A program made the position numbers and the translations under genes. The notes under the pieces are model-generated. The model was not told where the DNA came from, did not search any database, and saw only the letters and a program-made list of their open reading frames with translations. DNA of 38,921 nucleotides from Desulfobacteraceae bacterium (GTDB lineage Bacteria > Desulfobacterota > Desulfobacteria > Desulfobacterales > UBA5616). The DNA lies in the NCBI GenBank assembly GCA_013791935.1, contig VMSV01000047.1, positions 1-38,921 of the forward strand, in the 5' to 3' direction. Numbering within the stretch: position 1 is the stretch's first letter; each line of letters begins with the position of its first letter. Shown one piece after another: positions 15,222 to 23,945 of the stretch.

Positions 15222-16028
15222 CTAACTCCCATGCCGCAGCGCCAACTTCTCAAACATCCGGACAATTCCTGTGCCCAGGCTATATAGGCCTTCGATCCCA
15301 AGGTTTTCTTCGGCCGTTACATCAAAAAATAGATTCAGGTTGGATTCCATGCCTTCTTCGGTTCGCCAGTAGCAGATCATCATCGGCACCCTAGGCAGGG
15401 GATGCAAGATCACACTGATATCGGCCTGATCATGGTTGTTTGTCTTTTGGCCATTAAAAATGTCCACCAGGTCCTGGAAGAGGTCGGTATAGGTATCGGC
15501 CAGCTTTTTAAGGGGTTTTTCACACTGGTGGTTAAAAAATTGATACCAATCTTTGCCGCCGGGAAGTTCCCGCATGGAGGTCCATTGTCCGGAGACCGGT
15601 GTGCCTTTGCAATGGCGGATATATGATAGTATCGGCATGGCGACCCATGGATTTACATGGATATCTGTGTATAGATTCCCATCCGAATCGACACTGAAAT
15701 CTTTTCCCATGATTTTCAATGTCAGCTTTTTGTCGTTATATGCACCACCGGTTCTTTCGGCCGATGCCTGTAAATTGACCTTTCGAATACTATTTTTTAA
15801 CGCGGCCAATGCTTCATCACGTTCCTGCTCGATTTTATTTATTTTTCTATGTTGGGTGTCATAGTTCGCAACCATGTCAACAGGCACCATCGGGCATTGG
15901 GATAAGGGCTTATCCCCTATAAATACGGCCGCAGCAAAGGCCATGCAGGTTTTTTCGTTGCATTTGCGGCAATTGGTCTTGGGAAGAAGCTTTAAAACTT
16001 CCATCAGGTTTTTAAATTGAGCCGACAT
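15222..16028 (-). CDS. (4Fe-4S) domain plus DUF3786 protein
   Basis: A 268-residue protein with GGAGG before the ATG. The N-terminus carries a four-cysteine Fe-S domain: Cys20, Cys23, Cys28 and Cys45 in TNCRKCNEKTCMAFAAA then QCP, as found in corrinoid/Fe-S proteins and RnfB-type proteins. The rest (about residues 95-265) matches DUF3786, a domain common in anaerobes and of unknown role. The same Fe-S block recurs almost verbatim in the divergent LuxR-type protein at 16292-17155, suggesting a shared partner or signal. It is cytoplasmic. Confidence 0.85.
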   Translation of the reverse strand: MSAQFKNLMEVLKLLPKTNCRKCNEKTCMAFAAAVFIGDKPLSQCPMVPVDMVANYDTQHRKINKIEQERDEALAALKNSIRKVNLQASAERTGGAYNDKKLTLKIMGKDFSVDSDGNLYTDIHVNPWVAMPILSYIRHCKGTPVSGQWTSMRELPGGKDWYQFFNHQCEKPLKKLADTYTDLFQDLVDIFNGQKTNNHDQADISVILHPLPRVPMMICYWRTEEGMESNLNLFFDVTAEENLGIEGLYSLGTGIVRMFEKLALRHGS

Positions 16029-16227
16029 GGTAATCCTCCAATTTAATAAATGAGACTTTGGATAATGAGTTCACTGCTTGAAATGACTCGGCGATAAACC
16101 AAGCTGCGTTATTGCATTCGCCTTTTAAACACCTGCTCCGGTTTTCCATTTTCGCAACCATTAAAATCATAATTTTAAATCAAAAACATCCCCCGTTTGG
16201 GCGATAGTGTACATTTTTTTTGATATT

Positions 16228-16256
16228 TTGCCTTCAAAAAGATATGCATGTATAAT
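16228..16256 (+). promoter_or_regulatory. Sigma-70-type promoter of the Fe-S LuxR-type regulator
   Basis: TTGCCT at 16228-16233, a 17-base spacer and a consensus TATAAT at 16251-16256, giving an untranslated leader of roughly 30 bases. The 263-base divergent region before it also holds a possible repeat fragment at 16104-16140. Confidence 0.55.
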
Positions 16257-16291
16257 CAAGCCAAAACCCTTTAGCCTCGAACGGTCAAAAC

Positions 16292-17155
16292 ATGTTTATC
16301 AAAGGATATTCAAATTTTTCCCTGTCCCAAGCAGGTGCCATGGTTAGTGACAGCTATGGAGCTCATGTCACGCTGGATAGGGATGTTTCGGAATTGTTCC
16401 CCTTTATCAATTCGGCCGTGGAGGGATCGATCTATTATGATTCTCCGGCTTATGTACATTTTGATCTGGATGGTATGCGATGCGCCCTGTATTGCCATGA
16501 TGTTGTTATGGCTGCTTTTATGGATAAAGACCATGCACTCCGGTTTGTGGACCGGCTGATCGCTTTTTTAAACGGCCTTTACGAAAAAAGGGAAGCGATC
16601 ACACCGAATTACAAACAATACAAGCCGCTCTCGGTTCTGGATATTTATAAGCTATTGCCAAAAACAAATTGTAAAGAATGCGGATTTCAAACCTGCATGG
16701 CCTTTGCCGGTGCATTGCGTATTGAGCAAACCATGCCGGAACAATGCCCTCAATTCGCCCGTCCGATCACTGAAAAGGCTGTCTATCCTGTATACGATGA
16801 CAACGGCCGGATGGTTTCTACCATTGAAATTGATATCGATACTTCAAAGCTAAAGTCGGATCAGGAGAAATATGAAAAACACATTGCGGAATTAAAAACC
16901 ACGTTGGCGGAGATCACCGAAGAAAAACAAGTTCTCATGGGAGAGAAAAAACCGGGGATACCAACAACCCTTACCCATCGGGAGATCGAAGTGCTCAAAT
17001 GGGTGGCTGATGGGGCTACCAATGCTGAAATATCCGATATTCTCGCAATCAGCCCACACACAGTGAAAAGCCACGTTATTCACATATTCAATAAACTGGG
17101 TGTTAATGACCGTACCCAAGCTGCTGTTTGGGCAGCCCGTCAAAATATCATTTGA
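16292..17155 (+). CDS. LuxR-type transcription regulator with internal [4Fe-4S] domain
   Basis: A 287-residue protein. Residues 1-110 form an unassigned N-terminal domain (FHFD-like DSPAYVHFDLDGMRCALYCHD). Residues 120-155 form a four-cysteine Fe-S domain (Cys127, Cys130, Cys135, Cys152; TNCKECGFQTCMAFAGA). A short charged coiled coil follows at about 187-218, then a complete LuxR/GerE HTH at 226-287 (LTHREIEVLKWVADGATNAEI and SPHTVKSHVIHIFNKLGV). This arrangement suggests redox or corrinoid-linked sensing through the cluster. It is divergent from the DUF3786 gene and 54 bases before the aminotransferase. Direct DNA binding is well supported; the signal is inference. Confidence 0.88.
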   Translation: MFIKGYSNFSLSQAGAMVSDSYGAHVTLDRDVSELFPFINSAVEGSIYYDSPAYVHFDLDGMRCALYCHDVVMAAFMDKDHALRFVDRLIAFLNGLYEKREAITPNYKQYKPLSVLDIYKLLPKTNCKECGFQTCMAFAGALRIEQTMPEQCPQFARPITEKAVYPVYDDNGRMVSTIEIDIDTSKLKSDQEKYEKHIAELKTTLAEITEEKQVLMGEKKPGIPTTLTHREIEVLKWVADGATNAEISDILAISPHTVKSHVIHIFNKLGVNDRTQAAVWAARQNII

Positions 17156-17209
17156 ATTCAAGATTGATGAACTTGACCCCTTTTCATTCAAAGTAAATAG
17201 AGGAGAAAA

Positions 17210-18514
17210 ATGCGAAATAATATTGTTTATCGTGGATCAGAAAAATTTGTATATGAAATACGCGAGATCGTTGCCATCGCGCAAAAGGTCCAAGAAATGG
17301 GTGTCCCAGTAATTTGGGAGAATATTGGTGATCCGGTTGAGAAGGGCGAGCAGGTGCCTGATTGGATAAAACAATATGTAATCGATGCCGTATCAGACAA
17401 CCAAAGCTATAGCTATTCTCCAAGCAAGGGACTTCTAAAGGCCCGGGAATATATCGCCTATGAGCGGAATATTGAGGGGGGCATCCAAATTACCCCGGAT
17501 GACATCCTTTTTTTTAATGGGCTTGGCGATGCCATCTCAATGATATACAGAAATCTAAATTCCAAAGCGAGAATTATCGGCCCCAACCCTGCTTACCCGA
17601 CACATTCATCTTCAGAGGCGGCGCATGCGGATTCACCTTACATTACCTATACGCTCAATCCATACAATGGGTGGCGGCCTGATTTAGAAGAAATGGAACA
17701 AAAGATTAAAGCGAATCTTAGTATCTCGGGTATCCTCATGATCAATCCCGACAATCCGACGGGATTTGTCTATGAAGTTGATGTTATGAAACAAATCGTT
17801 GACCTTGCGCGTAAGTACAATCTTTTTATTATTTCGGATGAAATCTATTCCAACCTTACCTACGGGGATCTTGAATACAAGAAGCTTGCAGCAGTAATTG
17901 AAGATGTTCCTGGAATCGGTATGCGCGGCATTTCAAAAGAGTTCCCATGGCCAGGGGCGCGATGTGGTTGGATAGAATTCTATAACAGGGAAAAGGACGA
18001 AAATTTTAGAAGGTATACCCAAGCACTCATTAATTCAAAGATGCTTGAGGTATGTTCAACCTCTCTTCCACAGAGTGTGATTCCATTCGTTATGAGCGAC
18101 CCTCGATACTATCCCTATGTTGAGAAACGTTGCAGGGCGTACAAGAAGAAGGCCGAAATCGCGCACCATCATTTCTCAAAAATTCCCGAGCTTGCCGTTA
18201 ATATGCCCCATGGTGCTTTTTATATGAGTATTATATTTAAAGAAGGTGTGCTTACCAATAGACAGGCGCTTTTTATTGAAAATGAGGAGGCGAGGAATTT
18301 TATTACAGATATTCTTGCAAAGGAAAAATTTCTTGATAGAAGGTTCACGTATAACCTGCTGGGTTCAACAGGTATTTGTGTTATACCGCTTACGTCCGGG
18401 TTTAACTCATCATACCATGGTTTCAGGCTTACTCTCTTGGAACCTGATGAATTGAAATTTGCCAAAATCATAGAAAGAATATGCCAGGCGATCAAGGCGT
18501 ATATTGCTTCGTAG
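17210..18514 (+). CDS. PLP-dependent class I/II aminotransferase
   Basis: A 434-residue fold-type I enzyme with GAGGAG just before the ATG. PLP-site residues: Asn182 (INPDNPTG), Asp210 and Tyr213 (IISDEIYS), Lys243 as the Schiff-base lysine (GISKEFPWPGARCGW), Arg251, and the substrate-carboxylate Arg near the C-terminus (YHGFRLTLLE). The family includes aspartate, alanine and aromatic aminotransferases. It is likely to be co-transcribed with the LuxR-type regulator 54 bases upstream, and the gene is more AT-rich than the catabolic operons, which could reflect separate origin. The amino-donor specificity is not readable. Confidence 0.88.
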   Translation: MRNNIVYRGSEKFVYEIREIVAIAQKVQEMGVPVIWENIGDPVEKGEQVPDWIKQYVIDAVSDNQSYSYSPSKGLLKAREYIAYERNIEGGIQITPDDILFFNGLGDAISMIYRNLNSKARIIGPNPAYPTHSSSEAAHADSPYITYTLNPYNGWRPDLEEMEQKIKANLSISGILMINPDNPTGFVYEVDVMKQIVDLARKYNLFIISDEIYSNLTYGDLEYKKLAAVIEDVPGIGMRGISKEFPWPGARCGWIEFYNREKDENFRRYTQALINSKMLEVCSTSLPQSVIPFVMSDPRYYPYVEKRCRAYKKKAEIAHHHFSKIPELAVNMPHGAFYMSIIFKEGVLTNRQALFIENEEARNFITDILAKEKFLDRRFTYNLLGSTGICVIPLTSGFNSSYHGFRLTLLEPDELKFAKIIERICQAIKAYIAS

Positions 18515-18600
18515 ATTTAATATGCTTTAATGGATGGCCCCCAATTCAATATTCAACACTCCATTCGGAGGCCCTCAAAGCGATAAATCCCGGGGGGTTT

Positions 18601-18616
18601 GGGGGCAGAGTCCCCC
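18601..18616. terminator. G-rich hairpin after the aminotransferase gene
   Basis: GGGGGCAGAGTCCCCC forms a five-pair GC stem, preceded by CCCGGGGGG and followed by ATAAAAA. It lies in the 301-base gap after the aminotransferase and could stop transcription, although there is no U-tract. It resembles a common dispersed repeat, so a repeat without terminator function is possible. Confidence 0.35.
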
Positions 18617-18651
18617 ATAAAAACGACTCCCAGGGGACCCTTTATATGATT

Positions 18652-18730
18652 GTCAAGTCTGCCGTTTTTACTACCGGTGCAAGAGTCAACGGCAGACTTG
18701 ACCCCAGACCCCACTTGACCCCAGACCCCA
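18652..18730. repeat. Inverted repeat followed by a 17-bp tandem duplication
   Basis: Perfect 15-bp arms at 18652-18666 and 18688-18702 (GTCAAGTCTGCCGTT and complement) overlap a tandem pair of ACTTGACCCCAGACCCC at 18696-18712 and 18713-18729. The structure is REP-like. No coding sequence is supported in 18515-18815. Confidence 0.7.
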
Positions 18731-18815
18731 CATTCATCTGGCGAATGCATTACTCACGGGGCGTGCGCTTTTTGCGCTCCCGTGCAGCAAATTGATCTGT
18801 TAATTCTAAATATAA

Positions 18816-19106
18816 TTAAGCAGATACCTGGATGGGGTCTATCTCAGAAAGATCTACATTATTTTTTGCATGCCAAAGGTTATAACTATCCTGCATATGG
18901 AGCCAACTTTCAGGGCTCCGGCCTAAACACTTGGATAACCGGAGAGCCATTGCCGGGCTTATTGAACTATGCCCTTTCAATATTCTTATAAATGTTGAAG
19001 GGGAGACTTTAAGTCGCAGTGCAACACTCCGGGGCGAAATACCCAACGGATCCAAATAAACTTCTTGAATAAATTCCCCTGGATGGGGAGGGTTATACAT
19101 AGCCAT
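18816..19106 (-). CDS. higA: HigA-family antitoxin
   Basis: A 96-residue protein with AGGATT before the ATG. It opens with the HigA signature NPPHPGEFIQEVYLDPLGIS and continues with an XRE-type HTH (VALRLKVSPSTFIRILKG, SPAMALRLSKCLG, WLHMQDSYNLW). The start overlaps the last base of the HigB stop codon, the usual toxin-first order of higBA. It neutralises HigB and represses the shared promoter; the palindrome at 19400-19417 is the likely operator. Confidence 0.92.
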   Translation of the reverse strand: MAMYNPPHPGEFIQEVYLDPLGISPRSVALRLKVSPSTFIRILKGHSSISPAMALRLSKCLGRSPESWLHMQDSYNLWHAKNNVDLSEIDPIQVSA

Positions 19107-19384
19107 TAGTGATAATCCTCATAGTCTACAACATAGGCGTTACCATCTTTAAATTCAAAAACGATTCGCCAATTACGGTTAACATCGATCGCCCACAAGC
19201 CTTGACGATCACCTTTTAAACTATGGAGCCGCCAGCCTGGAGTATTCATATCTTCAATACATGTTGCTGTATCAAGTGCAATTAGGCGTATTCTCAGCTT
19301 CTGTTTATGGCCTGGCTGAATCCCGGACACACTGCCCGTCTCAAAAAAATTACGCAGCCCTTTATGTTTAAATGATTTTATCAC
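19106..19384 (-). CDS. higB: HigB/RelE-family toxin, GTG start
   Basis: Ninety-two residues starting at a GTG (19384), chosen because homologous toxins begin (M)IKSFKHKGLRNFFETGS and because the promoter lies directly upstream. Conserved blocks: SGIQPGHKQKLRIRLIALD, PGWRLHSLKGDRQGLWAI, and the C-terminal WRIVFEFKDGNAYVVDYEDYH. The family cleaves ribosome-bound mRNA. There is no Shine-Dalgarno, and initiation seven bases after the -10 box would make the mRNA nearly leaderless. All core segments are intact, so the pair looks functional. Confidence 0.9.
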   Translation of the reverse strand: MIKSFKHKGLRNFFETGSVSGIQPGHKQKLRIRLIALDTATCIEDMNTPGWRLHSLKGDRQGLWAIDVNRNWRIVFEFKDGNAYVVDYEDYH

Positions 19385-19391
19385 GGATAGT

Positions 19392-19419
19392 ATTATATAG
19401 CATATTGCGCAATACGCAA
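19392..19419 (-). promoter_or_regulatory. higBA promoter with HigA operator palindrome
   Basis: On the minus strand TTGCGT (19414-19419), a 16-base spacer and TATAAT (19392-19397). The spacer holds an 18-base near-perfect palindrome, GCATATTGCGCAATACGC (19400-19417), where a bound HTH antitoxin would block polymerase. Confidence 0.6.
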
Positions 19420-19454
19420 CACTTTTTACAAGAACAGAACGCCCACCATCTAAG

Positions 19455-19619
19455 GTGAGCAGGGTTTGCGGACTTCGCAAATGAGAGTTCAACACCAAAA
19501 TTGGCCAAAACCATGGCGGCCCGCCCCTGCGAGTCCATGTGGATGGTGATGTTATGTGCCTAAGCCCATTCTTTTAATGTAATCTTTGGCCTTTTGCCGT
19601 AATTTAATTTTGCATTGAG
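19455..19619 (-). pseudogene. IS3-like transposase remnant
   Basis: Reverse-strand translation reads NYGKRPKITLKEWA, a stop, then AHNITIHMDSQGRA and MVLANFGVELSFAKSANPAH. The second part resembles the DDE integrase core of IS3-family transposases (HSDxGxxY ... L...GI..S.S..GNP.DN), but key residues and the rest of the gene are missing. It directly abuts the higBA promoter, and 19620-19889 shows nothing else that I can call a gene. Assignment is by eye and tentative. Confidence 0.35.
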
Positions 19620-19798
19620 GTCGGACCAAGTTAACATATTAATTTAAATTAAATGCATCCCAGAAGAATAGCTTTATGCCATAAATATCCATCTTTTTAG
19701 CATCAAAAAAGACACTATAGGGAGATGTAAACAAAGAATGCTTCGCTTGTTAAATCAAATTTTCCTATATCCTGTTTTTAAACACCAAAAACGAAGCT

Positions 19799-19819
19799 AT
19801 TGCCCTCAAATACGGCAAT
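19799..19819 (-). terminator. Possible terminator of the minus-strand 26038-19890 operon
   Basis: ATTGCC (19799-19804) pairs with GGCAAT (19814-19819) around a nine-base loop. On the minus strand TTTTT follows about eight bases later. The distance from stem to U-tract makes this weak. Confidence 0.3.
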
Positions 19820-19889
19820 ACTGCCAATTTTAATCCAGGTTTCCTTCTTTTTATACCCCGCTTTTCCTGAAGGCTTTGGCAGAGCTGTT

Positions 19890-20927
19890 TTATGCGAAAC
19901 CTTGAAAGCTCTGGAAGGGCTCTTCTCTGTCTTCTCTAAGCTCCAGGGTGATGGCATCTTCAGGACAGGTTCTGTGGCATAATCCGCAACCGAGACATTT
20001 ATCCCGATCGACTACGGCGATGTCTGCTTCCATGAAAATGGCATCCACCGGGCATCTTTCCATACAGGCTTCGCAACCGATGCAACGATCTCCATCGATC
20101 AACGACTCAAATAAGGCATTCATGTATTTGTGTTTATCAAATCCCTTTTGGGTGATGCCTTTCAGGGAGGCGCAACAGCAGGGGCAGCAATTGCAGAGGT
20201 TGGATAAATGGGTCTTGTTCGCCCCCGCATGAACCAGACCGGCCTTATCGGCTTCTTCAATAATTTCGATGGCTTCATCTGCTGTGATTTCTCTGCCGAT
20301 CCCGTTTTCAATATAATACTCCGCAGCAGCTCCGAAGCTCAGGCAGGTCTCCATGGGATAGTCATTGATGCAGGTTTGTCCGATCAGGAGGGTTTCTTTT
20401 CGGCAGATGCAATCGGCCACCGAGATGATTCTCGCGTTTCGGATGCTTTCCGTAAGTTTGTGGTGCGGCAGCAATACGGTATCCGGAGCGATGGAAGTTT
20501 CAACCGGAATGACCTTGAAACCGGGCCGGTTGAATTTGCCCAATTCATAAATGTATGCTGTATCAAAGTATTCTCGATATAACCGGGCCAGTTCCTCGTC
20601 CAGGATATTCACGGAGTATTCATACAAACCGATCATGAACGGCGCCAGATTATACAGGGTTGTCTTGTCTCGCCGCAGACGGAAAAGCAGCCCTTTTTTC
20701 GACAGGGCTTCCAATTTTTGTTCAACTTCGTTTTTATCCAACCCGGTCCGATCTGAAATTTGATCCGCTGTTTCTCTTAACGGGGTCAGTTTCAAAACCG
20801 TTTCCGCATCTTCTTCTGAAAAGAGTTTTTTTAAAATCTTCAGTTCCACATTGGACGGGGTTTCCGGAAAACCGATGAGGGACTGGTTCAAAAGCGCTCT
20901 GAGTTTGATATAGAAGTCGTCAGGCAT
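19890..20927 (-). CDS. Multi-cluster Fe-S protein (wHTH-like / CxCR / CxCC / 2[4Fe-4S] ferredoxin)
   Basis: A 345-residue member of the family, with AGGGAG before the ATG. A winged-helix-like segment lies at about 40-95 (ETADQISDRTGLDKNEVEQKL). The CxCR motif is Cys173/Cys175, followed by Cys186 and Cys195. The knot CNCCPCCC spans 245-252. The ferredoxin cysteines are 282/285/288/292 and 311/314/317/321, both in standard CxxCxxCxxxCP form. It is the last gene of a minus-strand run with a carboxylesterase (71-base gap), alcohol dehydrogenase and flavoprotein, whose first gene is another member of this family. Likely an electron carrier or redox-responsive factor in the cytoplasm. Confidence 0.85.
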   Translation of the reverse strand: MPDDFYIKLRALLNQSLIGFPETPSNVELKILKKLFSEEDAETVLKLTPLRETADQISDRTGLDKNEVEQKLEALSKKGLLFRLRRDKTTLYNLAPFMIGLYEYSVNILDEELARLYREYFDTAYIYELGKFNRPGFKVIPVETSIAPDTVLLPHHKLTESIRNARIISVADCICRKETLLIGQTCINDYPMETCLSFGAAAEYYIENGIGREITADEAIEIIEEADKAGLVHAGANKTHLSNLCNCCPCCCASLKGITQKGFDKHKYMNALFESLIDGDRCIGCEACMERCPVDAIFMEADIAVVDRDKCLGCGLCHRTCPEDAITLELREDREEPFQSFQGFA

Positions 20928-20998
20928 CTGCTTCTCCCTGGTTTTGGGTTTTGGTTCAGGCTACGCGGGCCTCAATCGGGGTTCTGAGGTTTAAGCAT

Positions 20999-22534
20999 TC
21001 AAGGAATCACATCCATCCCCTTCCAGGCATCCAGTTCTTCCCGGGCAGGATCATTCTCCATCCGGCATGGGACATCCAGAATCATGGTGGCTCGGTTTTC
21101 CAGGGTGTAGGGTTCCCATACGGGAATCCCTTTGTGACTGGGATTGCTTGTGTGGGCAAAGGCAATCCAGGCGCCGCTGACATCCTCCACCAGTCTGGGT
21201 TTGTCCGGCTTGGAACCGGTCAGGGGCATGGCTTCGGTGGTGTCAAAGACAAACGGAATTTCCAGGGCATGGCAGGATTTGAAAAGGCCGCCTTTGAAGT
21301 CCGATTCCCAGGTGAAGAGATACATGAAGATGGGGGCCTTGCCTGCAGCAAGCTTACTTTCCACCAGGCTGATGCAGCCGAGTCGCCGGTCTTCGGTCAA
21401 AATTCCGATGTACAAATCCCACGGGGTGGCCCCGGGGCGTGTTTTTTGGTAGGTTTGGATCAGGCGCTCAGCATTGTCCCCGAAACGCTTGGTGATTCGT
21501 TCCACCAGTTCTTCTTGGGTCAGACGTCTTCTTCTTGGATCTGCGGCCACAAAAATGGCTGCCTCATCCCGGTTGGTCCCGATCATGATGGGGACGTCAT
21601 TCAGCGTCGGAGAGGCCTTGGGCAAAAAGGGTTGGGCCGGAAGGACATGCCCGTCCACAACCGGTGTAAAACTCATCAGACTGCCAGGTGAAGCCACATC
21701 CGCACGAAGTGATATGGTCAGGGGCAAGGCCATGACTGCTTCCAACAGCTGCTTTGCCGGTATATTCTGGATTTTTTCAATTTCGTTGGCCTTGATGTTC
21801 ATGGAATCTAAAAGCCGTTGGGCCAAATCGGTGGCCGTTTTGGGCGCCATACCCCGCAGTGCCGGGCTGCTCTGGATAATTCCCTTGTGAAACAATCCTT
21901 TGGCGGTCGGCATGGTAAGTAAAAGACTGACCTTCCTGCCCCCTCCGGATTCACCGAATATGGTTACGTTTGAAGGATCACCGCCGAAAACCGCTATATT
22001 ATCCTGTACCCATTCCAGTGCCAGAACAATATCCAACATACCGGCGTTTCCGGAACCTGCAAATCGTTCTCCGCAGATTTCATCCAGAAAGAGATGGGCA
22101 AAAACATTTAACCGGTGATTGATGGTGACCACCACGACATCGCCGCGTTTGGCCAGTCCGGTTCCATTATACAGTGATGAGGAACCGGAACCGGCTGTAT
22201 ATCCGCCACCGTGAAGCCATACCATCACCGGTCGTTTGCTGCTGTCGTTAATAGACCGGGTCCAGACATTCAGGACCAGGCAGTCTTCACGCTGGGGTAT
22301 GCCAATGGAATCTCCCATGGCTGAATTTCCTGCCCCTGATGTCCCTTGGGGACAACTCGGCCCGAATTCGAAAGCATCCCGAACCCCTGCCCATGGTTCC
22401 GGGGGGATGGGGGGCAAAAACCGGCGTTTTCCTTCCGTTGAAGCTCCATAGGGAATGCCTTTGAATGTCAGAACATCCTTTTCTTTAAGGCCGCGGACTT
22501 TACCTGCACTTAGATTGACGATGATTTCGCTCAT
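20999..22534 (-). CDS. Type-B carboxylesterase, cytoplasmic
   Basis: A 511-residue alpha/beta hydrolase with GGAGG before the ATG and no signal peptide. Oxyanion HGGG at 108-111; nucleophile Ser196 in FGESGGGR, where most relatives have GESAG; acidic residue in the NRDEAAIF region; histidine in [12 protein letters not shown]. Type-B esterases hydrolyse carboxylic esters. In this operon, with an alcohol dehydrogenase and Fe-S proteins, it could release an alcohol and an acid from an ester substrate. The Ala-to-Gly change after the nucleophile is tolerated in the fold but unusual. Confidence 0.88.
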   Translation of the reverse strand: MSEIIVNLSAGKVRGLKEKDVLTFKGIPYGASTEGKRRFLPPIPPEPWAGVRDAFEFGPSCPQGTSGAGNSAMGDSIGIPQREDCLVLNVWTRSINDSSKRPVMVWLHGGGYTAGSGSSSLYNGTGLAKRGDVVVVTINHRLNVFAHLFLDEICGERFAGSGNAGMLDIVLALEWVQDNIAVFGGDPSNVTIFGESGGGRKVSLLLTMPTAKGLFHKGIIQSSPALRGMAPKTATDLAQRLLDSMNIKANEIEKIQNIPAKQLLEAVMALPLTISLRADVASPGSLMSFTPVVDGHVLPAQPFLPKASPTLNDVPIMIGTNRDEAAIFVAADPRRRRLTQEELVERITKRFGDNAERLIQTYQKTRPGATPWDLYIGILTEDRRLGCISLVESKLAAGKAPIFMYLFTWESDFKGGLFKSCHALEIPFVFDTTEAMPLTGSKPDKPRLVEDVSGAWIAFAHTSNPSHKGIPVWEPYTLENRATMILDVPCRMENDPAREELDAWKGMDVIP

Positions 22535-22630
22535 TCTTTTTATCCTCCGGATGTCATTTTATTGTGACTTCACTGCCTCACCCATATTACTGTTTTCTTC
22601 AGGATTTGCAAAATCGGATCAGGAAGATAA

Positions 22631-22732
22631 GGGCGGACACACAGGTCCGCCCCTACGGATGTTGGGATAAAATTGTATTGGAGCACACTTGCGTGTGTCT
22701 GCAAATGTAGGGGCAGACCTATGTGTCTGCCC
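22631..22732. repeat. REP-like inverted repeat inside the operon, copy 2
   Basis: Outer arms at 22631-22656 and 22707-22732 pair over 23 or so of 26 bases, with an extra inverted segment (CACACTTGCGTGTG) in the loop. The right arm is identical to 8283-8308. It lies between the alcohol dehydrogenase and esterase genes. Confidence 0.82.
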
Positions 22733-22740
22733 CATGTGGT

Positions 22741-23895
22741 TTACAACGCCTGCTTATACATCTCCAGAAGGGTTTCCTGGGTGCAGGGGACCGGGTTTCT
22801 GAAGTGACTGCCGTCTGCTGCGGCATCTTTGGACAATTGAAGCAGGTCGGCTTCTTTAATGCCGATTTCGGATAGTCGTGTGGGTAAGCCAAGGCTTGCG
22901 GCAAATTGTGTCATGGCGCTGGCGGCTTCTTCACCCGTGCGGACATCTTTTCCCATGCATTTAGCCGCTTCCACGTACCGAGCTTCGGATGTTTTGGTAT
23001 TGTATCGCATGACATGGGGCAGCATGATGGAGTTGGCCAATCCGTGGGCAATGTGATGGCGGCCGCCCAGGGGATGGGCCAGGGAATGGACAGCCCCCAG
23101 ACCGGCAATACCGAAAGCCAGGCCGGCCAGTAATGAGGCCATGGACATATCGGACCGGGCCTCAAGATCATCTCCTTTTTCAACGGCTTTTTTCAAGCTT
23201 TTTCCGATGAGTGTAAAGGTCGTGCGGCCAAAACTGTCTGAAATAGGATTGGCGGCTGCTGTAACATAGGCTTCGAGGGCATGGACCAGGGCATCCATGC
23301 CGGTGGCCGCCGTTACTTTCGGGGGCATGGACACGGTCAACTCCGGGTCCAGAATCACATTGGTCGGCAACAAAAACGGATTGGCCAGGATAAATTTCAC
23401 ATTTCTTTCCGTATCGGTAATCACCGCTGCCGATGTGGCTTCGCTGCCGGTTCCGGATGTTGTGGGCACTGCGATCATGGGCGGCATGTCTCCTTTGACC
23501 TCTCTGGCACGACTGCCTCCCATGATATTAAAATCCTGTGCCGTCCCGCCGTATTTGGCCACAATGCGAATCCCCTTGGCCTGATCAATGGGGCTGCCTC
23601 CACCCAAGGCAATAATCCCGTCGCATCCTTGAGCATTAAAAACCTTTGCCCCTTCCGTCACATCCGAAGCTTTAGGATTTTCCACACATTGATCAAAAAT
23701 AACGGAATCCAGTCCGGATTTGGATAAGATCTCCTGTATCTTACCGGCATAACCGATTTTGACCATCATGGGATCACATACGATCAAGGCCTTTTTGATG
23801 CCCGCCCGCTGGGATGATTTTCCAATGTCCTGTATGCTTCCGACTCCAAATCTTGCGTTAAATCCGAGTGAAATATTGTAAATAGGATTGCTCAT
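22741..23895 (-). CDS. Iron-containing (group III) alcohol dehydrogenase
   Basis: A 384-residue protein of standard length. The NAD-binding GGGSPID motif is at 98-104 and PTTSGTGSEAT at 144-154. Metal ligands: Asp201, His205 (GMDALVHALEAYV), His270 (AVHSLAHPLGG) and His284 (HIAHGLAN). It should oxidise a primary alcohol, or reduce an aldehyde, with NAD(H) in the cytoplasm. The ribosome binding site is weak (AAGAGAG). It sits between the flavoprotein and the esterase, so the alcohol released by the esterase is a natural guess for its substrate. Confidence 0.92.
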   Translation of the reverse strand: MSNPIYNISLGFNARFGVGSIQDIGKSSQRAGIKKALIVCDPMMVKIGYAGKIQEILSKSGLDSVIFDQCVENPKASDVTEGAKVFNAQGCDGIIALGGGSPIDQAKGIRIVAKYGGTAQDFNIMGGSRAREVKGDMPPMIAVPTTSGTGSEATSAAVITDTERNVKFILANPFLLPTNVILDPELTVSMPPKVTAATGMDALVHALEAYVTAAANPISDSFGRTTFTLIGKSLKKAVEKGDDLEARSDMSMASLLAGLAFGIAGLGAVHSLAHPLGGRHHIAHGLANSIMLPHVMRYNTKTSEARYVEAAKCMGKDVRTGEEAASAMTQFAASLGLPTRLSEIGIKEADLLQLSKDAAADGSHFRNPVPCTQETLLEMYKQAL

Positions 23896-23945
23896 GGTTC
23901 TCTCTCTTTTTCATGGTTAATCTTAAGAAATAGTCTTCTGCCAGG

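Noticed and set aside
18652-18730. Possible CRISPR-like array
   Set aside because: Only two directly adjoining copies with no spacers; it is a REP-type repeat. No CRISPR array was seen anywhere in the window.
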